Source: Nitrospinae bacterium AH_259_B05_G02_I21 (GTDB taxonomy: Bacteria; JADFOP01). Taken from it: 16,477 nt of DNA. The translations under genes were made by a program, and so were the position numbers. Below, piece after piece: positions 5,597-11,815 of this stretch (its first letter is position 1; the number at the start of each line of letters is the position of its first letter). Under the pieces are notes generated by a model. It saw only the letters and a program-made list of their open reading frames with translations, was not told the origin of the DNA and made no database searches. The stretch lies in contig JALLOF010000033.1 in the NCBI GenBank assembly GCA_027717595.1, positions 1 through 16,477 on the forward strand, in the 5' to 3' direction.

Positions 5597-5769
5597 CGCT
5601 TGCACCCCTGTAAGCCATTGAATTACAAGGCCACCAAAATCGGAAAATGGCGGTTTAGGGGTAAAGGGGCGGGGGCGTTACATAAAACGCTTAGAAAGGC
5701 GATGAGGCGTTCGGGGATGGATTCGGTATGTAGAACCTTAACCGGCGGGATGGGTCTGTAGAGGACTCC

Positions 5770-5797
5770 GGGGTCGGTGGCCTAGCACACCGACCCC
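5770..5797. repeat. 10-bp perfect hairpin upstream of the Rep-like gene
   Basis: GGGGTCGGTG (5770-5779) pairs perfectly with CACCGACCCC (5788-5797) around an 8-nt loop, 27 nt before ATG 5825. There is no U-run. Its place just ahead of a replication-like gene suits an operator, an attenuator, or termination of the preceding pair of genes. Confidence 0.5.
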
Positions 5798-5824
5798 ACC
5801 TGCCGATGCTGGGCTAGGACAGCA

Positions 5825-6304
5825 ATGGCCAAAAAGAATCGAGTTAAGAAGCGGTCTTTCGTTAGCATTGACAGGGAGATGATGAACTCTGATGCATGGC
5901 GCTCATTGTCTTTCACAGCAGTAACGGCATACATCAACATCTACTACAACCTCAAGGGCAAGACCAAAAAGAAAGAGATCGTCTGCACTCACTCGACCCT
6001 TAAGAACCCGATGGCTAAGAGCACTTGGCGCAAGGCCACCGTAGAGCTTATCGACAAGGGCTTTATTGATATGGTTCAGGGGAGTAGTGGTCATTGCCGC
6101 CAACCAAATGTCTACGGTCTCTCGGAGCGGTGGCGATTGTGGAGTACACCACGATTCGTTCCAGGCGACACGCAAGGGCTCAATAGCGGAGGCGTCTTAG
6201 GCCGGCTTTGGAAGGAAGAGCCAGAGAAGATGGGGCGGTCCCTGAAGAAGGGACGGAAGACCCGTGCAAGGCGAAAACAGGCTTCAGAAGGAAAGCTGTC
6301 GTAA
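5825..6304 (+). CDS. Winged-helix replication-initiator-like protein
   Basis: A 159-aa protein. Residues about 12-100 follow the pattern of small plasmid/ICE Rep-type winged helices: an opening FVSIDREMMNSDAWRSLS, a helix (AVTAYINIYYNLKG), a middle with TWRKATVELIDKGFIDMV (recognition helix and wing), then YGLSERWR. The C-terminal 50 residues are Lys/Arg-rich and disordered. AGGA lies 6 nt before ATG 5825. Directly behind the gene is an AT-rich tract with repeated copies of a roughly 19-bp sequence, which fits an initiator binding iterons next to its own gene. Rep function is inference from fold pattern and context; a helper regulator of similar fold is the alternative. Confidence 0.6.
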   Translation: MAKKNRVKKRSFVSIDREMMNSDAWRSLSFTAVTAYINIYYNLKGKTKKKEIVCTHSTLKNPMAKSTWRKATVELIDKGFIDMVQGSSGHCRQPNVYGLSERWRLWSTPRFVPGDTQGLNSGGVLGRLWKEEPEKMGRSLKKGRKTRARRKQASEGKLS

Positions 6305-6334
6305 GGGATGGAGGGCCAGTGAAAAACAGAAATA

Positions 6335-6459
6335 GGTTTGAAAATCAAAACTATCAGTTTTTAAATTTAAAACTGAAAGGCCTCCGAGTGACACCAACAG
6401 TTTTGAATTTCATACCTGTTAGACAAGTTTCGCCCCACGACAGTTTTGAATTTCATACC
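6335..6459 (+). repeat. Iteron-like array, candidate replication origin
   Basis: Two exact direct copies of ACAGTTTTGAATTTCATACC lie at 6397-6416 and 6440-6459, 43 bp apart. An inverted copy at 6335-6352 matches 16 of 18 bases. A degenerate palindromic copy (6355-6375, CAGTTTT-TAAATTTA-AAACTG) starts another 43 bp earlier. The block is AT-rich, with a TTATATAATTATA tract just downstream (about 6463-6475), and sits 30 bp after the Rep-like gene. The 6305-6636 stretch has no convincing gene; its remaining visible structure is a small hairpin (CCCACT/AGTGGG) near 6482-6505. Confidence 0.65.
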
Positions 6460-6636
6460 GCTTATATAATTATAGCCATACCCCACTGCAAAGTTATAGT
6501 GGGCTGTGGGGGCCACGCATCTTTTCCTGCCCCCAACCAAAATCGTCTCGAAGCAGTTCACCAACCGTTTCAAAGCCATTTGGGACATTTGACCAAGGGG
6601 CTAGTGTAATGAGAGAGCCCATGACGATAATGCAGA

Positions 6637-6975
6637 ATGTCTGAAGTTGTCGAAATTTTGAAGCGCCTAGAGGCCATCGAGTCGAAGCTGGATGCCTTAA
6701 CCGGCCCGTGGCCGGAGTGGATGGACCTAGACGCACTCTCGCTCTATTCAGGCATCCCGGTTGAAACCTTGTGGCGCTTCATAAAGCGCGGGGATAATCC
6801 GCTGCCGTGTTCCCAGCCTGGAGGAGCAAAGGGACTTGTGCGGGTTCATCGTGCCACTTTTGACCGTTGGATGGCCGACCAGCCGCGCAATGGAGGCTTG
6901 CCGCTCGATAACGTAGATGCTATGGTCGAGGCGGCGATGACCTCGATACAGGGGAAGGACCGTGGGCCTCACTAA
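6637..6975 (+). CDS. Excisionase-like HTH protein
   Basis: A 112-aa protein with a short N-terminal coiled helix (VEILKRLEAIESKLDAL, residues 4-21), then an excisionase/AlpA-type HTH at about 28-79 (DLDALSLYSGIPVETLWRFI, wing PGGAKGLVRVHRATFDRWM). It overlaps the integrase start by 14 nt in another frame, so the two genes are one translational unit. That is typical of a recombination directionality factor or integrase regulator encoded beside its integrase. No strong Shine-Dalgarno site precedes ATG 6637 (AGAGAG is about 20 nt away), so the start is not certain. Confidence 0.65.
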   Translation: MSEVVEILKRLEAIESKLDALTGPWPEWMDLDALSLYSGIPVETLWRFIKRGDNPLPCSQPGGAKGLVRVHRATFDRWMADQPRNGGLPLDNVDAMVEAAMTSIQGKDRGPH

Positions 6976-8239
6976 GCGCGAGAAACCACGAGGCAGCGGG
7001 GTGTGGGTCGTCACCCTACACGACCGTTCTCTGCCAAGAGGCCGAAGGCAGCTTGCTACATTCTCCAGGGGTACAGCAACAGAGAATGAGGCGGCTGCCG
7101 ACCTCTTCATCAAAAAGATCGAAGCCCATTTAACCCTAGATATTCCGACGGACGAACCCCCATCCCCCTCCCCCACCCTTGCCCATGCTGCCTACCGATG
7201 GCTCAAGGTCTATGCTGAACCTACCCTGTCGGCTTCTACCGTCATCGGCAGCTATCGGCCCGCCATCGAAAAGCACCTGGTTCCTTATTTTGGCCCCACA
7301 CGCCTATTGAGCGAGATTCGACGCAAAGACGTGAGGATTTATATCCACACCAAGCGGTCTGGGGGCCTAAGCGACAAGGCCATCCAAAACCACCTACACG
7401 CTCTCTCCGGCATCTTCCAACTCGCTATGGAGGAACACGAGGACACCGTAACGAGCAACCCTGCAACGGGCTGGCGGCTCAAGAAGAAGCCTCAAGGGGC
7501 GGTCTTTCCCGAAATTGAGTTAGAAGCCCTCAACCTTGTCCTTGACGCCGCGAAGGGGCTAGACCCCACAGCTTACCCCTATCTTCTCACCCTCGCCCGG
7601 ACGGGCATGAGAGCGGGGGAAGCCTTGGCGCTCACATTCGGCGACCTCCAGCTTTCCACCGTCCGTTGCATCCACGTTAGGCGCTCCATCACCAGGGGGA
7701 TCGTCGGTCCGCCGAAAAACAGGAAGCCCCGCGTTGTGGATATGGCTCACGATCTGGCCGAGGTGTTGCAAGGACTACAAATAGCAGGGATGGTTGAGGG
7801 AGGGGGTAGTCCCGAGGATTGGATTTTCTACGACCCGGCCAAGCCCTATGCGATGGTCAAGCGGGCAGAGAAGGTGCTGAAAAAGGCTGCTAATCTTGCT
7901 GGCTGCCCTACCCTGACGCCCCACGATCTGCGCCACCTCTTTTCATTCATCCACATCTGGCGGCTCGGCAGCGATCCGAAGTGGGTCAGCCGGATGCTAG
8001 GCCATCATTCGGTAGGCTTCACATTGGCCCGCTACGGTTGCCCAGAGGCCCACAGCGACGTTTCTCTGGCTGATAGGATGGTCTACAAAGAAGAGCCCGC
8101 CACACCGAAACACGCGACGAAAACGCGACCGATGCGACGGGCTGGTTATAACCCCCTGATTCCAGGGGACTTTTTGGAGCGGGCAACGGGTCTCGAACCC
8201 GTGACCTCCGGCTTGGGAAGCCGACGCTCTACCAGCTGA
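6962..8239 (+). CDS. int: Phage/ICE-type tyrosine integrase
   Basis: A 425-aa integrase with all three usual parts: an N-terminal arm-binding AP2-like region (about 1-60), a SAM-like core-binding domain (about 70-175) and the catalytic domain. Catalytic residues visible are R217 (ARTGMRAGE), a Lys around K252-K255, H321-x-x-R324 (PHDLRHLF), H348/H349 (MLGHHS) and nucleophile Tyr358 (ARYGC). It catalyses insertion of the element at the 3' end of tRNA-Gly. The last 20 or so codons (from ERATGLEPVTSG) are simply the tRNA gene read on the opposite strand, so the C-terminus was created or extended by the integration site. GTG 6962 is chosen because the next candidate start is well inside; it overlaps the preceding gene. 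Confidence 0.9.
   Translation: MGLTKREKPRGSGVWVVTLHDRSLPRGRRQLATFSRGTATENEAAADLFIKKIEAHLTLDIPTDEPPSPSPTLAHAAYRWLKVYAEPTLSASTVIGSYRPAIEKHLVPYFGPTRLLSEIRRKDVRIYIHTKRSGGLSDKAIQNHLHALSGIFQLAMEEHEDTVTSNPATGWRLKKKPQGAVFPEIELEALNLVLDAAKGLDPTAYPYLLTLARTGMRAGEALALTFGDLQLSTVRCIHVRRSITRGIVGPPKNRKPRVVDMAHDLAEVLQGLQIAGMVEGGGSPEDWIFYDPAKPYAMVKRAEKVLKKAANLAGCPTLTPHDLRHLFSFIHIWRLGSDPKWVSRMLGHHSVGFTLARYGCPEAHSDVSLADRMVYKEEPATPKHATKTRPMRRAGYNPLIPGDFLERATGLEPVTSGLGSRRSTS
8175..8239. other. Integration junction (att site) in tRNA-Gly
   Basis: The integrase ORF continues 65 bp into the tRNA gene, which stays intact. Elements using tRNA 3' ends restore the tRNA with a copied segment, so the crossover lies within the TpsiC arm/3' end, roughly here; the exact core cannot be set without the other end. 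I found no second copy of this segment in positions 1-8,174. Confidence 0.6.
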
Positions 8240-8250
8240 GCTATGCCCGC
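8175..8250 (-). tRNA. tRNA-Gly(CCC)
   Basis: The minus strand folds as a canonical cloverleaf: acceptor GCGGGCA/TGCCCGC, D-arm GCTCAGCTGGTAGAGC, anticodon loop TTCCCAA (anticodon CCC, reading GGG) and T-loop TTCGAAC within ACGGG/CCCGT. Discriminator U73 (as in Gly tRNAs) and an encoded CCA are present. A hairpin CCCCTG/CAGGGG follows at 8153-8168 on the element side but has no U-run. Confidence 0.95.
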
Positions 8251-8276
8251 CCCATTATCATCGCTCGTGCGTTGTT

Positions 8277-8306
8277 AATATAGAGAACGGTGCGAAATCT
8301 TGTCAA
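8277..8306 (-). promoter_or_regulatory. tRNA-Gly promoter
   Basis: On the minus strand TTGACA (8306-8301) and TATATT (8282-8277, 5/6) are separated by 18 bp. The predicted start, about 8,270, gives a 20-nt leader before the tRNA. Confidence 0.8.
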
Positions 8307-8370
8307 CCTTTTTCCCGAATCCACCAAGGAGGCGAAGTCCATTTCCCGGCCACGAAAGGGGCGGAGGCGG

Positions 8371-8394
8371 AGAAAAACCGAAGGGCCGCCCTCG
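8371..8394 (-). terminator. purD terminator
   Basis: On the minus strand CGAGGG and CCC-T-TCG pair (one bulged T) around CGG, followed by GTTTTTCT. The stem starts 5 nt after the purD stop codon. Confidence 0.75.
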
Positions 8395-8399
8395 CCTCC

Positions 8400-9710
8400 C
8401 TACCCGATATCCTTTCTGTAATGCATGCCTTCGAAGGAAATCTTCTCCAGCTCCTGGTAGACCCGTTGACCGGCTTTCTCCAGGCTCGGGTCCCCCACGA
8501 CGACCGAGAGCACGCGCCCTCCGTCGGTGAGGAACTGGCCCCGCTCGTCGTCCCAACAGGTGCCTGAATGGAAGACGAGGGTATCGGCCGACATACTCTC
8601 CAGCCCCTTAATGGGCTTCTTCACTGCGTAGCGACGCGGGTAGCCCCTGTACCACCCTTTCTTGCCTTTGGTCCGCCCGCTCGTGGCGCAGACACAGAGG
8701 TAGTAATCGTTCGTCCATTCGTAGGCGAGGCCCTCCAGCTCCTCGTTCACCATGGCGACCGAGATGTCGACGAAATCGGTCAACAGCCGCGGGTAGATGA
8801 CCTGGGCCTCGGGGTCCCCCATCCGCACGTTGATCTCCAACACGTAGGGCTGCAGGCCATCGGGCTCATCTGCGAGCATCAGGCCGATGTAGAGAATGCC
8901 CCGGTAGGTGATGCCGTACCGCTCAGCGAAGCCATGGACGAGGGGCAGGCCGATTTCGTCCATGATTCGACTGACCAGAGTCGGGTCGACCTCGTCGTTG
9001 GGCGAATAGCCCCCCATGCCGCCCGTGTTCAGGCCCTCGTCGTTGTCGAAGACGGGTTTATAATCCCTGGCCCACGCCATCGGCTTGATGGTCTTGCCGT
9101 CGGTGAAGCAGAAAAAGGATAGCTCCTGGCCGTAGAGCCGCTTCTCCACGACCACCCGGTCGCCCGAGGCCCCGAACTTGCGCTCGACCATACAGGTCTC
9201 CACGGCCTGAAATGCGTCCTCCTCGGAGGTGCATACGATGGAGCCCTTGCCGGCGGCCAGCCCGTCGGCCTTGACCACGACCGGATAGCCACATTGGGCG
9301 ATGTAGGCCTTGGCTTCCTCGGGGTCGGTGAAGTGGCGGTACGGCGCAACCGGGATGCCGAGGTCGACCATAACGTCCTTCGCGTAGGCTTTGGACGACT
9401 CAAGCCGCGACGCGTCCGCCGTGGGGCCGACAATCGCCTGGCTGTGGGCCGTAAAGAGGTCCACGATCCCTTCGGAGAGGGACCGCTCGGGGCCCACGAA
9501 CGTCAAATCGACGGCCTTTTCCTCGGCCAGGGCGAGAAGTTCCTCATTTTCCCGAACGGGCACCCGCTCCAGGCGAGGCTCGCTCTCGGCCAGGTGGCCG
9601 ATCCCGTCGTTGCCCGGGGCGATGTAGAGCTTCTCGACCTGAGGACTCTGGAGGAACTTCCACACCGTGACGTGTTCCCGTCCACCGCTACCCACTACCA
9701 GGATTCGCAC
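8400..9710 (-). CDS. purD: Phosphoribosylamine-glycine ligase (GAR synthetase)
   Basis: This cytosolic ATP-grasp enzyme joins glycine to phosphoribosylamine with ATP, the second step of purine synthesis. Family signatures are clear: MRILVVGSGGREH at the N-terminus, the PGNDG segment, VGPE, SKAYAKDVM, the ATP-grasp lid KADGLAAGKG, LNTGGMGGYSP, and VLEINVRMGDPEAQVI near the metal site. The GTG at 9710 is chosen because it aligns with the usual start at M-(K/R)-(I/V)-L-V-(V/I)-G-x-GGREH and has GAGAGGCGG about 10 nt upstream; an ATG 14 codons earlier is in frame. The resulting 436 aa is close to the usual 420-435. It is monocistronic here, with its own terminator, and no other pur gene is adjacent in the window. 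Confidence 0.95.
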   Translation of the reverse strand: MRILVVGSGGREHVTVWKFLQSPQVEKLYIAPGNDGIGHLAESEPRLERVPVRENEELLALAEEKAVDLTFVGPERSLSEGIVDLFTAHSQAIVGPTADASRLESSKAYAKDVMVDLGIPVAPYRHFTDPEEAKAYIAQCGYPVVVKADGLAAGKGSIVCTSEEDAFQAVETCMVERKFGASGDRVVVEKRLYGQELSFFCFTDGKTIKPMAWARDYKPVFDNDEGLNTGGMGGYSPNDEVDPTLVSRIMDEIGLPLVHGFAERYGITYRGILYIGLMLADEPDGLQPYVLEINVRMGDPEAQVIYPRLLTDFVDISVAMVNEELEGLAYEWTNDYYLCVCATSGRTKGKKGWYRGYPRRYAVKKPIKGLESMSADTLVFHSGTCWDDERGQFLTDGGRVLSVVVGDPSLEKAGQRVYQELEKISFEGMHYRKDIG

Positions 9711-9777
9711 GGCTGAGACCGCCTCTCTCTTTGGGCCACACGCCCTACCCATCCTTCACGTCACGACCGGGATGGGC

Positions 9778-9828
9778 TTAACGGAGCAACGCCTCTTTTG
9801 GAATACTCTTGATTTGGACGGAGGCCAT
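9778..9828 (-). pseudogene. Possible fragment of a FitA/VapB-type RHH antitoxin
   Basis: A 16-codon ORF, MASVQIKSIPKEALLR, has GAGG 8 nt before its ATG and resembles the opening of FitA-type antitoxins (pattern MA-x-(V/L)-x-I-R-N-(I/L)-P). It then hits TAA. No toxin gene is near. With so little sequence this could be chance; it lies 67 nt upstream of purD. Confidence 0.2.
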
Positions 9829-9868
9829 GATGTGGCCTCGGGGAAGCGTTCCTGTTAGCGTTGAGCAG

Positions 9869-9889
9869 AAAAGCCCGAAGGAATCGGGC
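9869..9889 (-). terminator. Intrinsic terminator, minus strand
   Basis: Minus-strand GCCCGA (9889-9884) and TCGGGC (9878-9873) pair around TTCCT and run into TTTTCT. It lies 18 nt after the stop codon of the truncated ORF at 9908-9961 and so marks the true 3' end of a lost gene. Confidence 0.75.
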
Positions 9890-9907
9890 CCAAGACCCAG
9901 GCGAGCC

Positions 9908-9961
9908 CTACTCTACCATCTCGGAGGGGCCCGGCGCAACCCGCCCTCCGGGGGGGTACTG
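9908..9961 (-). pseudogene. C-terminal stub of a truncated GC-rich gene
   Basis: Seventeen codons (ending YPPGGRVAPGPSEMVE then TAG) use GC-rich third positions like the chromosomal genes here and are followed by a proper terminator. Immediately upstream (9962-9964) the frame is closed by TAG and the DNA becomes AT-rich. The rest of the gene does not reappear on the far side of the insert. The original product cannot be recognised from this tail. Confidence 0.4.
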
Positions 9962-10033
9962 CTACATGTTGAATAATATAGCCCCGGCAAGAAAAGAATG
10001 GCATGGATTCTCAGGGTTGGCTAATATTTGGGC

Positions 10034-10609
10034 ATGGGTACCTGGATGGGCTTTTTCCGTTCATCTTCCAGCTTTATTTGGCGTGTTTTCAGGCGGGCAT
10101 GGAGTGCAATCGTGTTGTGGCTCCTAAACCTGTCTGAGATTTATTCACGATTTATTGCCAAATGGATTGGCCCAGACTGGAAAAACTTTCTTGACCCATA
10201 TGTGGCGAAAGCAAGCAAGGCCACGCCATATGTCATAGGGATTATCATTATTGTTGCTGTTCTGTATACCTTTTATGAGGTTGATAGAGAAGTTCATCGC
10301 AACCCAAAGATTGGGAAGTCATTAAAGCAATTCTATTCTCGGTCTGGCGAAATGTTGAAAAGGACCATATCAAATAATGGGGAATTGATTGTACTTCAGA
10401 AAGATGCGGCAACATGGAGAGCCGAAGCCGAGGCATGGGTTAGAGATAATATGGAGCCAGCATCCCTTGAACGATTTCAATTGTTTCGGCATCGCTTACC
10501 ATACAATCATGGGTCTACGTTGAACGATGCACACCAAGTCTTGCTTAATGGCATCAGCATTTACCGCGAAAACATCCAGGCCCTTATAGAACATGACGAA
10601 TGGAAGTGA
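10034..10609 (+). CDS. Membrane-anchored protein, unknown function
   Basis: A 191-aa protein with a membrane-proximal hydrophobic stretch at about 22-33 (AWSAIVLWLLNL) and a clear transmembrane helix at about 64-82 (PYVIGIIIIVAVLYTFY), followed by a soluble C-terminal domain of about 105 residues containing aromatic and acidic helices (TWRAEAEAWVRDNM, ASLERFQLFRHRLPYNHGS). The start is uncertain: TTG 10028, ATG 10034 and ATG 10046 are all in frame, and none has a good ribosome site. Its last 26 bp overlap the end of the convergent transposase gene. I recognise no family; it may be cargo of the insert or an older resident gene. Confidence 0.55.
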   Translation: MGTWMGFFRSSSSFIWRVFRRAWSAIVLWLLNLSEIYSRFIAKWIGPDWKNFLDPYVAKASKATPYVIGIIIIVAVLYTFYEVDREVHRNPKIGKSLKQFYSRSGEMLKRTISNNGELIVLQKDAATWRAEAEAWVRDNMEPASLERFQLFRHRLPYNHGSTLNDAHQVLLNGISIYRENIQALIEHDEWK

Positions 10610-11414
10610 ACACATCCATCGTCCAAATGTGGTCTGTGATGCCAGCCTCCATAGCAGGTGTCACTCTTAGGCTTCCATGCACTCGGCCAAAATTGTACCA
10701 TGCTACCTGAAGGGCCATTGCCGCTTTAAGGTTTGACAGTTTCTTGCTGAACGCATTGGTTAGCCTTGTGAGCCTCCGCATTTCCATCCGCATAGACAGG
10801 TTCAAGCGTTCTATGTAGGACGTGCTGACCTTGAAGGGGTCGGGGCTACCATTTATTACCGTGGATATGACCTCCTGTATCTCTGGTGGGGCGTACCTCC
10901 CACGGCCAGCGCCGTTAGTCTTGTAGATTTTTGTTAGCGTCGCATAATCTACAGCGTCCCCAAAAGCGCATTCTGCGGCCCACTCATAGGGCGAGAAAGC
11001 GTCCGTTGTCAATTGAACTCGGCTAGATAGGCGAGAGCTAAGGTCAGCCATGAACTGTATGGCGTTATCGCCATCCCTCTTTCCAATCCGATGGTTGATA
11101 ATCAATTTTGAGTCGGCACACATACTGAGGAATATGTACTGGTCGCCCAATTCAGGGTTCAGCTTTTCCTTGCCTCTCAACATGCGCTGTTTCTTTTTCA
11201 CATATGCCCACAATTCATCCACTTGGATATTTTTGCAGGGCAAGTCTCGGATTGTTTCATCTAGCAGGGTTGTACACTTGTCGCCTGTCTCACAAAGCAA
11301 GCGCAGTATCGTAGTCATGTGCGTACCCGTCATGCGCACAATGCTCCGCAAGCTACAGCCCTCGACTAGGGCCGTAAGAACTTGAACCTTTCTATGTGTG
11401 GGTAGCACGTTCAT
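10584..11414 (-). CDS. IS1-like family transposase
   Basis: A 276-aa DDE transposase of the single-ORF type usually annotated as IS1 family in environmental bacteria and archaea. It has an N-terminal HTH (about 7-45, LVEGCSLRSIVRMTG then TTILRLL) and a DDE core with candidates D66 (IQVDELWAY), D138 (QLTTDAFSPY) and E202 (STSYIERLNLSMRMEMRRLT). The conserved tail TRLTNAFSKK, AWYNFGRVH and TPAMEAGITDHIW is intact. ATG 11414 is chosen because family members begin MNVL and because a TTGACA-17-TACATT promoter ends 10 nt upstream; longer in-frame starts fall inside the promoter. It is divergent from the 54-aa RHH gene and convergent with the membrane gene. It appears complete. Confidence 0.85.
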   Translation of the reverse strand: MNVLPTHRKVQVLTALVEGCSLRSIVRMTGTHMTTILRLLCETGDKCTTLLDETIRDLPCKNIQVDELWAYVKKKQRMLRGKEKLNPELGDQYIFLSMCADSKLIINHRIGKRDGDNAIQFMADLSSRLSSRVQLTTDAFSPYEWAAECAFGDAVDYATLTKIYKTNGAGRGRYAPPEIQEVISTVINGSPDPFKVSTSYIERLNLSMRMEMRRLTRLTNAFSKKLSNLKAAMALQVAWYNFGRVHGSLRVTPAMEAGITDHIWTMDVFTSIRHVL

Positions 11415-11424
11415 CTTACTTATT

Positions 11425-11453
11425 AATGTAATGCCATTGGCAGTACATGTCAA
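11425..11453 (-). promoter_or_regulatory. Transposase promoter
   Basis: On the minus strand TTGACA (11453-11448) is 17 bp from TACATT (11430-11425). The predicted start, about 11,418, leaves a leader of only about 4 nt before ATG 11414. The spacer contains one copy of the 12-bp repeat TTGGCAGTACAT. Confidence 0.7.
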
Positions 11454-11515
11454 GAGGGAAAATGGGCCCAGAGCAAAATATTTTGGCTTGACAGCTAGTG
11501 CCTTTGGCAGTACAT
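11437..11515 (+). repeat. 12-bp direct repeat overlapping both divergent promoters
   Basis: TTGGCAGTACAT occurs at 11437-11448 (transposase spacer and edge of its -35) and at 11504-11515 (RHH spacer and -10), 67 bp apart. The placement suits operator sites for one regulator, probably the RHH product encoded next door. Confidence 0.6.
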
Positions 11516-11516
11516 T
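11488..11516 (+). promoter_or_regulatory. Promoter of the 54-aa RHH gene
   Basis: TTGACA (11488-11493), 17 bp, TACATT (11511-11516), then only six bases (GGCCAT) before ATG 11523. A leaderless or near-leaderless mRNA is predicted, as for the RHH gene at 822. Confidence 0.7.
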
Positions 11517-11522
11517 GGCCAT

Positions 11523-11687
11523 ATGAAAAAGAAAGCTCCTAGTCGAAAGCATGATAGGCCCTTACAGGTTCGGGTTTCCGAGGAGCTTCTAAAGCTCTAC
11601 CGAAAAGCCGCCGAATCATCCGGGCTTGGATTATCTGGTTGGGCCAGAGACAGGCTCACAAAAGCCGCCCGTAAAGACTTGAAATAA
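11523..11687 (+). CDS. Small basic ribbon-helix-helix-type protein
   Basis: A 54-aa protein: a Lys/Arg-rich start (MKKKAPSRKHDR), then a strand (PLQVRVSEE) and two helices (LLKLYRKAAESSG and LSGWARDRLTKAARKDL) in RHH order. Small RHH proteins of this size are dimeric repressors or antitoxin-like regulators. No Shine-Dalgarno site is present, which agrees with the promoter sitting 6 nt upstream and leaderless translation. It faces away from the IS1-like transposase across a 108-bp control region with two copies of a 12-bp repeat, so it probably represses itself and the transposase. Confidence 0.6.
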   Translation: MKKKAPSRKHDRPLQVRVSEELLKLYRKAAESSGLGLSGWARDRLTKAARKDLK

Positions 11688-11731
11688 ATGGCCTTGGTGG
11701 GGCACGAATAGGCGGGGAAGCCAGAAAGGGC

Positions 11732-11760
11732 TTGACAGATATAGAGTTATGAATTATTAT
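11732..11760 (+). promoter_or_regulatory. Strong orphan promoter reading toward tRNA-Cys (antisense)
   Basis: TTGACA (11732-11737), 17 bp, TATTAT (11755-11760, 5/6). The predicted start is about 11,767. No plus-strand ORF of any size follows. The transcript would run antisense through tRNA-Cys to the hairpin at 11908-11937. Confidence 0.6.
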
Positions 11761-11815
11761 GATTAGCGCATAGTGCTCCATTGGCCCAACCTTTGGTGTC
11801 TATGCCATAGAGGTT

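Larger units (their letters stand above)
9962..11768. mobile_element. Insert with IS1-like transposase, RHH gene and membrane protein (ends uncertain)
   Basis: Composition changes at about 9,962, where a GC-rich coding tail stops. The following DNA holds a membrane-protein gene (plus strand), an IS1-like transposase (minus) and a 54-aa RHH-type gene (plus), up to just before tRNA-Cys. I could not find convincing terminal inverted repeats or a target duplication, so the limits given are compositional. The transposase end overlaps the membrane gene, so if this is one IS-type unit the membrane protein must be a passenger. Alternatively the region is a decayed island next to the tRNA. Confidence 0.4.

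Noticed and set aside
1-8174. Second att copy of the tRNA-Gly 3' end
   Set aside because: No stretch matching the T-arm and acceptor sequence of 8175-8239 was found; it must lie outside the window.
8568-9716. Long plus-strand ORFs opposite purD, and similar ones opposite the ATPase, HD-GYP and MmgE/PrpD genes
   Set aside because: They are antisense shadows produced by high GC at third positions; their products are low-complexity Arg/Gly/Pro-rich and lack ribosome sites.
9711-9960. Possible purine-related riboswitch (for example ZTP) upstream of purD
   Set aside because: The minus-strand leader has only a terminator and GC-rich hairpins; I could not place the conserved core motifs, and the terminator belongs to the truncated upstream gene.
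4944-9974. Shared ACATGTTGAATA at about 4,945 and 9,964 as an att or element end
   Set aside because: A 12-bp match is expected by chance several times in a window this long, and the flanks do not align.
9861-10127. 88-codon plus-strand ORF before the membrane gene
   Set aside because: It crosses the compositional boundary at 9,962, runs antisense to the truncated tail and terminator, and overlaps the membrane gene in another frame.
10540-11530. IS1-type terminal inverted repeats and 8-9-bp target duplication
   Set aside because: I compared the flanks of the transposase by eye and found no convincing inverted pair, so the ends are left undefined.
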